In this document: one piece after another, positions 45,067-54,223 of the stretch
How the letters are laid out: each line of letters opens with the position of its first letter
Numbering within the stretch: the first letter of the stretch is position 1
DNA from: Sediminibacterium sp. KACHI17
GTDB taxonomy: Bacteria > Bacteroidota > Bacteroidia > Chitinophagales > Chitinophagaceae
Direction of reading: 5' to 3'
DNA: 64,000 nucleotides
Assembly: GCF_040362915.1 (NCBI RefSeq)
Contig: NZ_AP029612.1
Coordinates: 2,108,001-2,172,000, forward strand
Translations under genes and position numbers: made by a program
Notes under the pieces: model-generated
Seen by the model: the letters and a program-made list of their open reading frames with translations, nothing else
Told to the model about the DNA's origin: nothing
Databases searched by the model: none

Positions 45067-45275
45067 GACTTAAAAATAAGAAATAAGAAACAAGAAATAA
45101 GTAATAAGAAATGAAAAAGAGAGAGACTTATATTCATCCTAAATTTCTTATTTCTACCTCTTGCCGGACTAAAGTCCGACGCTATCTAAACTTGTGTTTT
45201 GTTTACTTGGAACTTTCTTGTTTCATGTTTCTTGTTCCTTGTTCCTTCTTTCTCATCTCCTATTTCCCATTATTT
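45067..45275. repeat. Family B intergenic repeat cluster, copy B1
   Basis: This gap holds two opposed heptad runs: (AAATAAG)n with AAACAAG at 45073-45112 and (TTTCTTG)n with TTTCATG and TTCCTTG at 45212-45260. Between them is the palindrome GCCGGACTAAAGTCCGACGC (45163-45182) and CTATCTAAACTTG. Copies B2 (48389) and B3 (54199) share the palindrome, AAACTTG-like and CTTTCTTGTTTC segments. In-frame translation through the repeat creates a spurious N-terminal extension of the next gene. Confidence 0.65.
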
Positions 45276-45290
45276 TTACCAAAATTTTTC

Positions 45291-46256
45291 ATGCCACTTA
45301 TTTCCACTGCTTCGTATCGTCCTCCCTTTTGGCAATGGAATGGACATGTACAATCTATTTATCCGAGTATGTTTCGGAAAATATCTTTTGAATATGATCG
45401 TCGGGAAAGACTTGAATTACCGGATGGAGATTTTATTGACCTGGACTGGCATCAGCAAAATACTGTTCATCAAAAGTTGGTCATCATCACGCATGGGCTG
45501 GAAGGTGATTCCGGTAGGCATTATGTAACCGGTATGGCGAAAAAATTTGTTGCTGCCGGATGGGACGCATTGGGATGGAATTGCAGAAGTTGCAGTGGTG
45601 AACCCAACAGACTGTTACGCTTTTACCATCATGGCGATGCAAATGATCTAAGGGCTGTGATACAACATGCCATTGACACACATGGGTATAAAGAAATTGT
45701 ACTTGTAGGATTTAGCATGGGCGGTAGTTTGAGTTTACGGGCTGTAGGAGAAAATCCGGATCAGGTTCCCGAAGCAGTAAAAAAAGTGATCGGTATTTCT
45801 GTGCCTTGCGATCTCTATTCCAGTGTGCAATCACTTTCACAACCGGGCAATAGCATCTATGTAAAAAGATTTTTGAAGAAGCTCGGAAAAAAGATCCGAG
45901 AAAAATCGACCCGCTATCCAGATAAGATCAGTTATGAGGGATATGAAAAAATGAAAACCTTTATCGAATTTGACAATCGCTATACCGCTCCTTTACATGG
46001 CTATCAAGACGCGATCGATTTCTATACAAGAGCCAGCGTAAAACCGCTGCTCCCGCAAATACAAATTCCTGTTTTATTAATACAGGCGTTGAACGATCCT
46101 TTTTTAACATCGGAATGCATGGGGTATGAAGCGGCAGAAAGCAATCCAAATATTTTGCTTGAAACCACTGCAGCAGGTGGTCATTGTGGGTTTATGCTGG
46201 CGGGCACAAAAGAAACGTATCCGGAAAGAAGAGCTATCCAATTTGTAAACAGCTGA
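45291..46256 (+). CDS. YheT-family alpha/beta hydrolase
   Basis: A 321-residue serine hydrolase. It shows YRPPFWQWNGHVQSIYPS, the conserved start of the YheT/ABHD1-3 family, the oxyanion strand VIITHGLEGDSG and the nucleophile elbow GFSMGGS (Ser142). GGHCGFM near the end holds the catalytic His. The ATG at 45291 is right because the family alignment begins there; an open frame reaching back to 45111 reads through family B repeats. The substrate is probably a lipid ester, but this is not known for bacterial members. Confidence 0.85.
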   Translation: MPLISTASYRPPFWQWNGHVQSIYPSMFRKISFEYDRRERLELPDGDFIDLDWHQQNTVHQKLVIITHGLEGDSGRHYVTGMAKKFVAAGWDALGWNCRSCSGEPNRLLRFYHHGDANDLRAVIQHAIDTHGYKEIVLVGFSMGGSLSLRAVGENPDQVPEAVKKVIGISVPCDLYSSVQSLSQPGNSIYVKRFLKKLGKKIREKSTRYPDKISYEGYEKMKTFIEFDNRYTAPLHGYQDAIDFYTRASVKPLLPQIQIPVLLIQALNDPFLTSECMGYEAAESNPNILLETTAAGGHCGFMLAGTKETYPERRAIQFVNS

Positions 46257-46267
46257 TCCCTATTGCC

Positions 46268-46292
46268 TGAAACTTGTAGCTTGCAGCCTGAA
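46268..46292. repeat. Heptad repeat, copy A4 (half element)
   Basis: ACTTGTAGCTTGCAGCCTG: three units of the CTTGnnG heptad without an opposing arm, between the hydrolase stop and the next gene. Confidence 0.55.
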
Positions 46293-46325
46293 CATTTTGT
46301 TTCCTCAATTTGTAGTTGAAGCCAT

Positions 46326-47177
46326 ATGAAAAGAAGTGTTTTTTTAAAGCAAAGTAGTCTGGCATTAATGGCATTGGCCACTAACAAGCTGTATGCAGCA
46401 CCTAAAAGAAGGAACTGTTTTCGTTTTCAATTGTGGCGACATGCAACGTTGTTTATAGAAGTGAACAAACTGAATATACTGGTAGATCCTATGCTCAGTG
46501 CCAAAGAAACCATGAATCCCATTCAAAATGCAGGGAATAGTTTCAGGATACCCATGGTAGATCTGCCTTTTAGTGAAGAGGAATTGAAGAAAAAACTAAA
46601 TACTGTCAATGCCATTTTACTCACGCATTTACATGCAGATCATTGGGATGTAAAAGCAAGAGAATTGCTCAACAAAGAAATACCGATCATTTGTCAACCT
46701 GGAGACGCAGAAAGATTAAAACAACAAGGGTTTAAAGAGATCATTCCATTGAGCGAGCACATGGAGTGGAAAGGTATTGGTATTACCCGAACCGGCGGAC
46801 AGCATGGCACCGGAGAAATTGGGAAAAGAATGGGACAGGTATCAGGATATGTGATCGCACACAAAAAGCAATCACTATATATCGCAGGAGATACGATTTG
46901 GTGTGATGAGGTGAAAAAAGTGATCGAAGTGATGAACCCTGATCATATCATCGTGAATGGAGGCGGAGCCCGTTTTTTACAAGGAGATGCTATTACAATG
47001 ACAGGAAAAGATGTATTGGCAGTAAGTAGATACACTAAAAATAAGATTAGTATAGTACATCTTGAAACAGTGAATCATTGTCTGGAAAAAAGAAAAGACT
47101 TCCGTGAACTGGTTGTACAAAATCGATTGGAAAAACAAGTATGGATTCCCGATGACGGAACTTGGAGCAGTATTTGA
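46326..47177 (+). CDS. Exported MBL-fold metallo-hydrolase (UlaG-like)
   Basis: A 283-residue metallo-beta-lactamase-fold protein with the metal motif THLHADHWD (His101, His103, Asp105, His106), QHGTGEIG and AGDTIW holding the next ligands. The N-terminus MKRSVFLKQSSLALMAL looks like a Tat-like or Sec signal: there is Lys-Arg rather than Arg-Arg, so the export route is uncertain. Relatives are lactonases or phosphodiesterases of the UlaG group; the substrate is unknown. Confidence 0.78.
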   Translation: MKRSVFLKQSSLALMALATNKLYAAPKRRNCFRFQLWRHATLFIEVNKLNILVDPMLSAKETMNPIQNAGNSFRIPMVDLPFSEEELKKKLNTVNAILLTHLHADHWDVKARELLNKEIPIICQPGDAERLKQQGFKEIIPLSEHMEWKGIGITRTGGQHGTGEIGKRMGQVSGYVIAHKKQSLYIAGDTIWCDEVKKVIEVMNPDHIIVNGGGARFLQGDAITMTGKDVLAVSRYTKNKISIVHLETVNHCLEKRKDFRELVVQNRLEKQVWIPDDGTWSSI

Positions 47178-47390
47178 CCGAAGAACAACTTTCCTCCATG
47201 TTGAATTCAAGAACGGAGATCACAAGAACTCATGATTGAACACTACTTGTTCTAAAAAAATCATCTTTACATAGACAGTATTTATCTTTTCATACACGGT
47301 TACTTGTTATATGTAGAATATACCGGTCACACGCAAAATGTTGTACCACAGATGTGACTGCAAACGTATCTAAGCAAGAAACCATCGTTT

Positions 47391-47807
47391 ATGAAAAAAA
47401 TTGTCATTACAGCATGCATTATGACTGCTGCTTCTCTGTCTGTCATCTCTTGTCAAAAAAATGAGTCAGATACGCAGAAAGATGATCCCACTGCACTAAA
47501 AATTGAAGCCAGTAAAACCACTGCCAAAGTAGGTGAGTCTGTTACAATTCAGGTTAAAAATGCGGATGCAGATCTAGTAGCTGTTTGGAATGTCACACCG
47601 GCTTCTTCAGCCACTTTATCAGAGAAGTATTCCAGTAACCAGAAAAACACGATCTCTTTTTCAGCGGCCGGTAGTTATACGGTTACTGCAGACTTAAAAA
47701 AAGTCAGTTGTGATACTGCTACAGTAAGAGCATTGGGTATGGATTCTTGTTTAAAAATGGCAGCACTCAAATATGCTACATCCGTAAAGATAGAAGTGGG
47801 CAACTAA
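47391..47807 (+). CDS. Small lipoprotein with Ig/PKD-like domain
   Basis: A 138-residue lipoprotein with lipobox VISC (about Cys21). The mature part has alternating strands (LKIEASKTTAKVGESVTIQV, then FSAAGSYTVTADL), typical of a PKD or bacterial Ig-like domain; two cysteines near the end (Cys in KKVSCDTA and DSCLKMA) could form a disulfide. Function unknown. The 213 bp upstream show no recognisable element. Confidence 0.65.
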   Translation: MKKIVITACIMTAASLSVISCQKNESDTQKDDPTALKIEASKTTAKVGESVTIQVKNADADLVAVWNVTPASSATLSEKYSSNQKNTISFSAAGSYTVTADLKKVSCDTATVRALGMDSCLKMAALKYATSVKIEVGN

Positions 47808-47819
47808 CAACAAAAAAGT

Positions 47820-47877
47820 GAATGGTGAATATCCAATATTGAACTGTTGGTATATTTCAATTGGATATTCTCCATTC
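47820..47877. terminator. Imperfect inverted repeat between convergent genes
   Basis: GAATGGTGAATATCCAAT on the left pairs with ATTGGATATTCTCCATTC on the right with one mismatch, around a 21-nt centre. Position between convergent stops suggests a bidirectional terminator. The left arm also has a 7-nt rhythm (GAATGGT GAATATC). Confidence 0.55.
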
Positions 47878-47878
47878 T

Positions 47879-48313
47879 TTATTTTTTTACAACACCATCT
47901 TGTTGTACAGAAGCAATAAACTTTTTCTTTATCCCTTTCTCCTTGTAAAAAAAAGAGAGTTCAATTACTTGCTCTGATTGCTTGGTCATTTTAATTGCTG
48001 ATGGGCCATATACATCTTTGATCACAAACAATAGCTGTTGCGGATTTTCATCAAACGATGAAATAGCAATATATAAATGATCTGTTACCTCATCAGAGCC
48101 GCTTTGCTTTGCACTGCCACTTTTATTAGCTACGGCATATACATTCACGATGAAATTGGCCGTTTCTGTCTTATGCGTTGACCTGATATTATTCAGTACA
48201 TAGGTAATGTCTGCGGCTTTCACCTTTTGTACAGATAGGTTTTGTGCATGAACCGGTAAAGACAATAAAACAAAAAGAAGAAGCCCGAAAAAAGAGAGGA
48301 TGGATTTTTGCAT
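47879..48313 (-). CDS. Secreted protein of unknown family, paralogue 1 (left flank of potassium module)
   Basis: A 144-residue protein with a signal peptide (ILSFFGLLLFVLLSLPVHAQ) and a mature domain starting NLSVQKVKAADITYVLNNI. I do not recognise a family. The first 107 residues are almost the same as in the gene at 53692-54123, whereas the last 36 differ greatly (KEKGIKKKFIASVQQDG here). The ATG at 48313 is chosen because it opens the signal peptide; the in-frame upstream extension is implausible. Confidence 0.6.
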   Translation of the reverse strand: MQKSILSFFGLLLFVLLSLPVHAQNLSVQKVKAADITYVLNNIRSTHKTETANFIVNVYAVANKSGSAKQSGSDEVTDHLYIAISSFDENPQQLLFVIKDVYGPSAIKMTKQSEQVIELSFFYKEKGIKKKFIASVQQDGVVKK

Positions 48314-48413
48314 GATACAATTTAGCAAAACAAAAGAATATCGAATCATGAATATGAAATGAAGAAACAAACTATTGCTTCGAATTTTTCGCCGGACTGA
48401 AGTCCGGCGCTAT
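47991..48413. repeat. Direct repeat DR-left, about 423 bp
   Basis: This tract is matched without any gap at 53801-54223 (offset 5810 bp), with about six base differences seen. It covers the 5' three quarters of the paralogue gene and about 100 bp upstream including palindrome B2. Similarity drops sharply at 47991 within the coding region. Confidence 0.85.
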
Positions 48414-48460
48414 GTAAACTTGAATAGTGGTTACTTGAAACTTTCTTGTTTCGTATTTCC
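48389..48460. repeat. Family B intergenic repeat, copy B2
   Basis: Palindrome CGCCGGACTGAAGTCCGGCG followed by CTATGTAAACTTG and ACTTTCTTGTTTCGT. Shares all blocks with B1 and B3. Confidence 0.65.
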
Positions 48461-48483
48461 GCATCCCCTTTTTATTTCTTTGT

Positions 48484-49851
48484 TTATAAACGAAACAATA
48501 TTGCCATAATTACCCTAGTTTCAGACTTTACCAGATCCGGTCTCCATAGAGGATCAGTTTGCGTAGTAGAATATCCGGTGGAAGAAGTTACGCCACCCGA
48601 TCCTGCGAAATAAGGAACACTGGCGTTTCGGTGTACCCATTCAAGTCGAAATGTAATGCTTTGATTAGGCATATAGTCAAGATTGGTTGATACATCCCAT
48701 CCCTTAAACTGATCGCCTGGATTAGCACTAAAAGGAAATCTTCCTTCTGTTTGTTGTGGGTTTTGTGGATTGGGTAACGGACTCGCTTCTCCGGTTGGAT
48801 ATAAGACAAGGTATCTACCCGGATTGGTCATGATACCGCCTCCAAGGGTCCATGCAAACTTATTTTTAGCAAACCACATCCGATGATAAATCATTGCACT
48901 GGCAAAATACTGGGCAGGTCCTTTGATAGAATCCTTATTATTAAATCCATTTACCCCTCCTCCTTTTTCAAAACCAATATCGCCTGTAATTGAAAAAGCT
49001 AGTCTTGAAACACCATTATTTGTTGGGTTATCATAGTATCGATACAATAAGCTATTATCGCTATGAAAACGTTTTCGATCAGGTATTCCTGCAGCATCTG
49101 TTCCGTAATAATTATTAGTCAATAATTTCAAATTGCTATTGGGTGTCCATGTGATATTCCCTCCGATTCCGGGCATAGCATTGAACCTGCCATAACTCTG
49201 CCATCCATTAATAATCCAAGGTTCAATCTTCAGATGCTTGCTTGGAAAGATCTGAATACGGAGTCCGTTAAAAAACCAAGGCGTATTATCAGATGTAAAC
49301 GAAGCCTGATATTCCCAATTTTCTGCTTGATAAAAAGAGTTGAGTCCGATGTACGACATAAATAAGCCTGCATCAATATTTATTCCTTCCCATTTGGGGA
49401 TATGATAACCGGCATACGCTTCACTTAAATAGCGATAAACATTTGCCAGTTGATATTGCCCTCTATATGGGCTGAGGTCATTTCTTGGAACCACTACTGA
49501 TCTTGTTCCGAATTGTGTCATTACCCTGGCTCGTGCATTCTTATAGAAAAAATCTCCCCCGAAATGTAATGCTGATAGTTGCACTTCATTGTTTCTAGCT
49601 AGTGCGGTTGAGCCAACTACTGTATTGTCATTGGGTTGATTGAAAGAATGCGTATAATTAATATCCATCAAAAGACTGGGCAAAAAATATTTTAGTTCCC
49701 CAAATAATGCTTCAGTTCTTCTGTCACTTCCATTTGCCCAACTAAAATCCAGTTCTTTGATTTTTTGATCTTTACGCAGAGATAGACTGTCTTTTTGCCC
49801 GTTTGCATTGATTGAAATAAGCAATGACAAAATAATAACTATATGTTTCAT
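48484..49851 (-). CDS. Outer-membrane porin, OmpL-like (putative beta-barrel porin-2)
   Basis: A 455-residue protein with a signal peptide ending ISINANGQ, many amphipathic strands and a terminal MAILFRL, a typical barrel end. Segments such as SEAYAGYHIPKWEGINIDAG and EPWIINGWQSYGRFN match the OmpL-like bbp2 porins that occur beside kdp genes in Bacteroidota. The ATG overlaps the Kup stop by 4 bp (ATGA), so this is the last gene of the potassium operon and may help K+ cross the outer membrane. Confidence 0.75.
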   Translation of the reverse strand: MKHIVIILSLLISINANGQKDSLSLRKDQKIKELDFSWANGSDRRTEALFGELKYFLPSLLMDINYTHSFNQPNDNTVVGSTALARNNEVQLSALHFGGDFFYKNARARVMTQFGTRSVVVPRNDLSPYRGQYQLANVYRYLSEAYAGYHIPKWEGINIDAGLFMSYIGLNSFYQAENWEYQASFTSDNTPWFFNGLRIQIFPSKHLKIEPWIINGWQSYGRFNAMPGIGGNITWTPNSNLKLLTNNYYGTDAAGIPDRKRFHSDNSLLYRYYDNPTNNGVSRLAFSITGDIGFEKGGGVNGFNNKDSIKGPAQYFASAMIYHRMWFAKNKFAWTLGGGIMTNPGRYLVLYPTGEASPLPNPQNPQQTEGRFPFSANPGDQFKGWDVSTNLDYMPNQSITFRLEWVHRNASVPYFAGSGGVTSSTGYSTTQTDPLWRPDLVKSETRVIMAILFRL

Positions 49852-51800
49852 GATTGAATTCGAATTAATATTTCTGACGAAACGGGATGATATACTAAAG
49901 GAGAAAATTCAGTTTCAATGTTTCCTTTATCAATACCAAATGCCTTTGCATCACTTTGTCCAAGATTTTTTAAGAAGAAAAATCCATTTAATAACAAACT
50001 ATCCTTTAAAGTAAACTCATTTTCAACCGATAAAAATTTTTCAATAAATACAAATCGGATATCGGGTTCGATAGGATACCTATTATTAGTGGTGGTGTTC
50101 GTTTTGAAATATAATTCCCCTGAATGAGTCATTTCTTGCAAGATCTTTTTAAAGAAAAGTTCAGTCTTGGGCATAACTCTAAAGCCAGTATTAATTTCTA
50201 TTTTAAATAAACACTGATCAACGAGTTCATTTATACTATAGCTTAGTCCGTAAGGTTGTTCGGTTCTATTTATGTGAATCAGCCAATAAACTTCTGCTCG
50301 TTTAAGTTTTGGCGCGAAAATAGATTTGATGATTTTTTCTTCTACTTCATTTCTACTATCTGCTTTAGTCAGGTAAACAAGATGACTTGCATATTTCTGT
50401 ATTCCTTCATCTTGAGCTAATTGTTTGATAGATAAAGCATATTTACCTAAATCAACAAATCGAGTAAATCTATTATTGATTTTTCTTGCAAAAAACCAAA
50501 CATACATCACCAGAAAAATAAATAGTTCGAAAAACAAAAACATCCATCTTTCCTTTATTTTAGCAATGTTGGCTACAAAAAAAGATAATTCAACAGTACT
50601 AAAAACCAAGAGTAGAATGATTACAAACCACTTATTCCATTTTAGTTTATAAAGAAGAAAAAAGGATAACAAAATAGTTGTCATCATCATAGCCAATGTA
50701 ATACTGAAGCCATAGGCAGCTTCCATATGAGAGGAAGTTCTGAAGTAAAGAATCATCATAATACAGCCTAACCAAAGAATTAGATTTACACTTGGTATAT
50801 ATACTTGACCCTTTGTTTCTGAAGGCTGACGAACTGCCACTCTAGGCCAGAAGTTAAGATTCATTGCTTCGCTTATGAGTGTATAACTTCCACTAATAAG
50901 TGCCTGAGACGCTATAATAGTTGCAGCAGTTGCGATTACAACACCTGAGATCAAAAACCATGATGGCATGATTTGATAAAATGGATTTCTATCCTGCAAA
51001 AAATCATTCCCCTGTGTCAACACCCATGAAGCCTGACCCATATAATTAATAAGTAAACAGATCTTAACAAAAGCCCATGTAATTCGAATATTCTTTTTGC
51101 CACAATGACCAAGATCTGAATACAAGGCTTCAGCTCCTGTGGTAGCAAGAAAGACTGCGCCTAATAACCAAAAACCATGAGGATAATGAACCAGTAATTC
51201 ATATGCATATACAGGATTTAAAGCCATCAGTATTTGCGGATGCTTCAATAATTGATTCAACCCTAACACAAATAACATAAGAAACCATACAACCATTATT
51301 GGCCCAAAAGCAAACCCTACTTTTTGCGTACCAAATCGTTGAAAGAAAAATAGAAATGACAAAATAATAATGACAATTGTAACTGTTGGAAGTTCCTGAA
51401 GCCCCTCTACCATTGTTAAACCTTCAACTGCAGATGCTACAGATATAGGTGGAGTAATAATTCCATCTGCCAAAAGTGTTGTTGCTCCTATGATGGTTGG
51501 AATCACTAACCATTTACCATAACGTCTAACAAGTGCATAAAGAGAAAATATACCGCCCTCACCATCATTGTCAGCTTTAAGCGTCAGCCAGATATATTTC
51601 AAAGTAGTTTGAATAGCCAATGTCCAAAATATACAGGATATGCCGCCATAAACAAGTGTTTCATCGATAGATCTGTTACCGATGATAGCTTTGAAAACGT
51701 AAAGTGGGCTGGTACCAATATCCCCATAAATGATACCAAGGGCTACTAATAATGAGCCTGCAGTGATTGTGTTTTGCTTCTGGGAAAAATAATTTTTCAT
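49848..51800 (-). CDS. kup: KUP/HAK/KT family potassium uptake protein
   Basis: A 650-residue K+/H+ symporter. It opens SLLVALGIIYGDIGTSPLYVFKA, the invariant first membrane segment of the family, and has about twelve helices in the first 440 residues, then a cytoplasmic C-terminal domain. Motifs GGIFSLYALVRRYGKW and TTGAEALYSDLGHCG are the expected conserved loops. The gene follows a KdpE-like regulator gene after 89 bp on the same strand and is coupled to a porin. Pairing Kup with a Kdp-type two-component system is unusual. Confidence 0.92.
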   Translation of the reverse strand: MKNYFSQKQNTITAGSLLVALGIIYGDIGTSPLYVFKAIIGNRSIDETLVYGGISCIFWTLAIQTTLKYIWLTLKADNDGEGGIFSLYALVRRYGKWLVIPTIIGATTLLADGIITPPISVASAVEGLTMVEGLQELPTVTIVIIILSFLFFFQRFGTQKVGFAFGPIMVVWFLMLFVLGLNQLLKHPQILMALNPVYAYELLVHYPHGFWLLGAVFLATTGAEALYSDLGHCGKKNIRITWAFVKICLLINYMGQASWVLTQGNDFLQDRNPFYQIMPSWFLISGVVIATAATIIASQALISGSYTLISEAMNLNFWPRVAVRQPSETKGQVYIPSVNLILWLGCIMMILYFRTSSHMEAAYGFSITLAMMMTTILLSFFLLYKLKWNKWFVIILLLVFSTVELSFFVANIAKIKERWMFLFFELFIFLVMYVWFFARKINNRFTRFVDLGKYALSIKQLAQDEGIQKYASHLVYLTKADSRNEVEEKIIKSIFAPKLKRAEVYWLIHINRTEQPYGLSYSINELVDQCLFKIEINTGFRVMPKTELFFKKILQEMTHSGELYFKTNTTTNNRYPIEPDIRFVFIEKFLSVENEFTLKDSLLLNGFFFLKNLGQSDAKAFGIDKGNIETEFSPLVYHPVSSEILIRIQS

Positions 51801-51889
51801 CTTGCTGATTTGCTCAGCAAAATTGTCGTATGATGCATCAGTTAGTTATAAAGAATGTACGATGCTTTATAAAGAAAGTATAAAGATGA

Positions 51890-52570
51890 TCAGGAAACAA
51901 AACGATACCCGACTCCAGATTCTGTAATGATATAAGTCGGCTTTTCTGGGTGTGTTTCAATTTTCTTACGAAGTGCCGCTATAAAAACGCGCAAATATTG
52001 TGTTTCATTCTGGTAAGTCACACCCCAAATCGACTTTAAAATAAATTGGTGGGTTAATACGCGACCTTCATTATGCATTAAAAGAACAAGCAGGTTAAAT
52101 TCTGTTGAAGTGAGTTTTACAAGTTGTCCCCCTTTATGCACGATCCTAGAAGAAATGTCTACATCTAAATCGCCCGCTTTTAATACCTCTTTCTGCTCAA
52201 CTACAATGTTTCTTCTCAATGAAGACCTGATTCTGGCAAGCAATTCTGCAGTACGAAAAGGTTTCGTGAGATAATCAGTTGCACCATTATCAAGTGCATT
52301 TACGACATCTTCTTCCGTATTTTGAACTGATAGTATAATGATGGCTTTATCAAACCAAGTTCTCAATTCTTGTAATACAAACTGACCGCTTTTATCCGGC
52401 AATCCTAAATCAAGCAATATGAGATCAGGTTGATAACTCGCTGCCATTGCTATTCCAGACTTTGCATCGGCTGCTGCAATACAACGATAGTCATTACTCT
52501 CAAATATTATTTCAAGCAGCTTTCTGATTTGAGGCTCATCGTCAATGACTAGGATAGTAGCTTTATTCAT
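51890..52570 (-). CDS. OmpR/KdpE-family response regulator
   Basis: A 226-residue regulator: receiver domain (ILVIDDEPQ, phospho-acceptor Asp54 in LLDLGLPD, Lys in YLTKPF) and a C-terminal winged helix (LTSTEFNLLVLLMHNEGRVLT, YLRVFIAALRKKIE). Sequence is closest to KdpE. The ATG at 52570 is preferred because it opens the receiver strand; it lies within the end of the kinase gene (8-bp overlap), so the pair is translationally coupled. Likely target: its own operon with kup and the porin. Confidence 0.85.
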   Translation of the reverse strand: MNKATILVIDDEPQIRKLLEIIFESNDYRCIAAADAKSGIAMAASYQPDLILLDLGLPDKSGQFVLQELRTWFDKAIIILSVQNTEEDVVNALDNGATDYLTKPFRTAELLARIRSSLRRNIVVEQKEVLKAGDLDVDISSRIVHKGGQLVKLTSTEFNLLVLLMHNEGRVLTHQFILKSIWGVTYQNETQYLRVFIAALRKKIETHPEKPTYIITESGVGYRFVS

Positions 52571-53642
52571 TTTTGAGTCTGTTGATATAAGAGATTTCAC
52601 AAGGCACAGTAATTGCAACTGTTAACCCATTAGGCTCTGTTCGATAAGCTGTAACAGTACCATTTAACGATTCAATAAAGCCCTTTACTATTGATAACCC
52701 CAAACCTATACCACCGGATGATTTATTATCGGATGAGCGATAAAACTTTTGAAAAATATACTCTAAATCCTTTTCTGACACCCCTATGCCATAATCTCGA
52801 ACCGAGAAAAAAATGTTTTCTTCATCTATTTTGGCTTCTAGTTCAATTCGGGTATCAGTTTCCGTATGTTGAATCGCATTGTGTATTAGATTGAAAAGAA
52901 CCAGCTCCATGATACCTATATCGATTTTGATCAGTGGGAAATCTTTATCCATCAATACGTTTATTTGCCTAGAGGATAAATAATTCAACTCCTGAATCAC
53001 TGAATTTATTAACTCTTGAATATCGCACCACTCTGTTTTAGGCTGAATCATACCCGACTCCAATCGGCTGATATTTAAAAGGTTTTCTACTTGTTGATTT
53101 AAACGAAGTCCCGCTGTTTCAATTTCTCCCAATAAAACACTTTCTTGATGAGGATTGAGTGTGTTTGAAGGATTTTTTAAAGTATCAACCGCACCTATAA
53201 GTGTTGAAATGGGCGTTCTCAGTTCATGTGACAATGAATTGAATACTGCATGATATAATTTAACCGCTCGTTCATTTTCTTTTTTCAGGTTAGCCCTCTT
53301 TTCAGCTTGCCGAATTTTGAAAGTCAACACCGCATGCACTAATGCGATTAAAAAATAGAGGAAAAACATCAACAGGTCTTCTGTATCTGCAATATGAAAA
53401 GTAAACCGTGGAGGGATAAAGAAAAAATTCCAAATGAACGCACTTAGCAATGCGCAAAACACAACCGGTATAATATCAAATAAAAGTGCTTGTAAGGAAA
53501 CTACAACTAATAAAATCAGCGCTACAATTTTATATCCGATTAATCCTGTTGCCAAAAAACACAAACCCGATACCAGCAATACAATTGCCGTAGCGATAAA
53601 AAATTGAATCTTTATTGATAGTTTTGGAAGTATCCCCGTCAT
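52563..53642 (-). CDS. KdpD-like sensor histidine kinase lacking the N-terminal sensor half
   Basis: A 359-residue kinase. Residues about 10-110 hold four membrane helices of the KdpD DUF4118 module, with AFIWNFFFIPPRFTFHIADT; then HisKA with SHELRTPI (His139) and HATPase boxes (NLIHNAIQHTE, DYGIGVSEKD, GGIGLGLSIVKGF). Full KdpD is about 890 residues and starts with KdpD/Usp-like domains, which are missing here. It probably senses K+ or ionic stress through the membrane part. First gene of the potassium operon. Confidence 0.85.
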   Translation of the reverse strand: MTGILPKLSIKIQFFIATAIVLLVSGLCFLATGLIGYKIVALILLVVVSLQALLFDIIPVVFCALLSAFIWNFFFIPPRFTFHIADTEDLLMFFLYFLIALVHAVLTFKIRQAEKRANLKKENERAVKLYHAVFNSLSHELRTPISTLIGAVDTLKNPSNTLNPHQESVLLGEIETAGLRLNQQVENLLNISRLESGMIQPKTEWCDIQELINSVIQELNYLSSRQINVLMDKDFPLIKIDIGIMELVLFNLIHNAIQHTETDTRIELEAKIDEENIFFSVRDYGIGVSEKDLEYIFQKFYRSSDNKSSGGIGLGLSIVKGFIESLNGTVTAYRTEPNGLTVAITVPCEISYINRLKNE

Positions 53643-53691
53643 TTAAGAACCAAGGTAGGTCATCAGGTATAAAAAAAGTATAAAATTTATA

Positions 53692-54123
53692 CTATTGATG
53701 CAGTCCATCTTGTTTTATTACTGTGGTGAAAAACTTTCGTTTTCCTTTCTGCATATAGTAAAAAGAAAGCTGAATGGCTTCTTCCGATTGTTTGATCATC
53801 TTAATTGCTGATGGGCCATATACATCTTTGATCACAAACAATAACTGTTGCGGATTTTCATCAAACGATGAAATAGCAATATATAAATGATCTGTTACCT
53901 CATCAGAGCCGCTTTGCTTTGCACTGCCTCTTTTATTAGCTACGGCATATACATTCACGATGAAATTGGCCGTTTCTGTCTTATGCGTTGACCTGATATT
54001 ATTCAGTACATAGGTAATGTCTGCGGCTTTCACCTTTTGTACAGATAGGTTTTGTGCATGAACCGGTAAAGACAATAAAACAAAAAGAAGAAGCCCGAAA
54101 AAAGAGAGGATGGATTTTTGCAT
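53692..54123 (-). CDS. Secreted protein of unknown family, paralogue 2 (right flank of potassium module)
   Basis: A 143-residue protein nearly identical to the product of 47879-48313 for the first 107 residues (signal peptide and NLSVQKVKAADITYVLNN), but with a different end (YMQKGKRKFFTTVIKQDGLHQ). The mosaic pattern suggests gene conversion between two older paralogues rather than one fresh duplication. Start ATG at 54123 opens the signal peptide. Confidence 0.6.
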   Translation of the reverse strand: MQKSILSFFGLLLFVLLSLPVHAQNLSVQKVKAADITYVLNNIRSTHKTETANFIVNVYAVANKRGSAKQSGSDEVTDHLYIAISSFDENPQQLLFVIKDVYGPSAIKMIKQSEEAIQLSFYYMQKGKRKFFTTVIKQDGLHQ

Positions 54124-54223
54124 GATACAATTTAGCAAAACAAAAGAATATCGAGTCATGAATATGAAATGAAGGAACAAACAATTGCTTCGAATTTTTC
54201 GCCCGACTGAAGTCCGGCGCTAT
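53801..54223. repeat. Direct repeat DR-right, about 423 bp
   Basis: Same orientation copy of 47991-48413 without gaps. The two copies bracket the kinase-regulator-kup-porin operon; recombination between them would remove 5810 bp. Confidence 0.85.

Noticed and set aside
45111-45290. 60-codon N-terminal extension of the YheT-like hydrolase
   Set aside because: It translates family B repeat sequence (Cys- and Phe-rich); the family begins at the ATG at 45291.
47991-54223. Direct repeats as ends of a composite transposon
   Set aside because: No transposase, terminal inverted repeats or target duplication are visible; repeats contain part of an ordinary gene.
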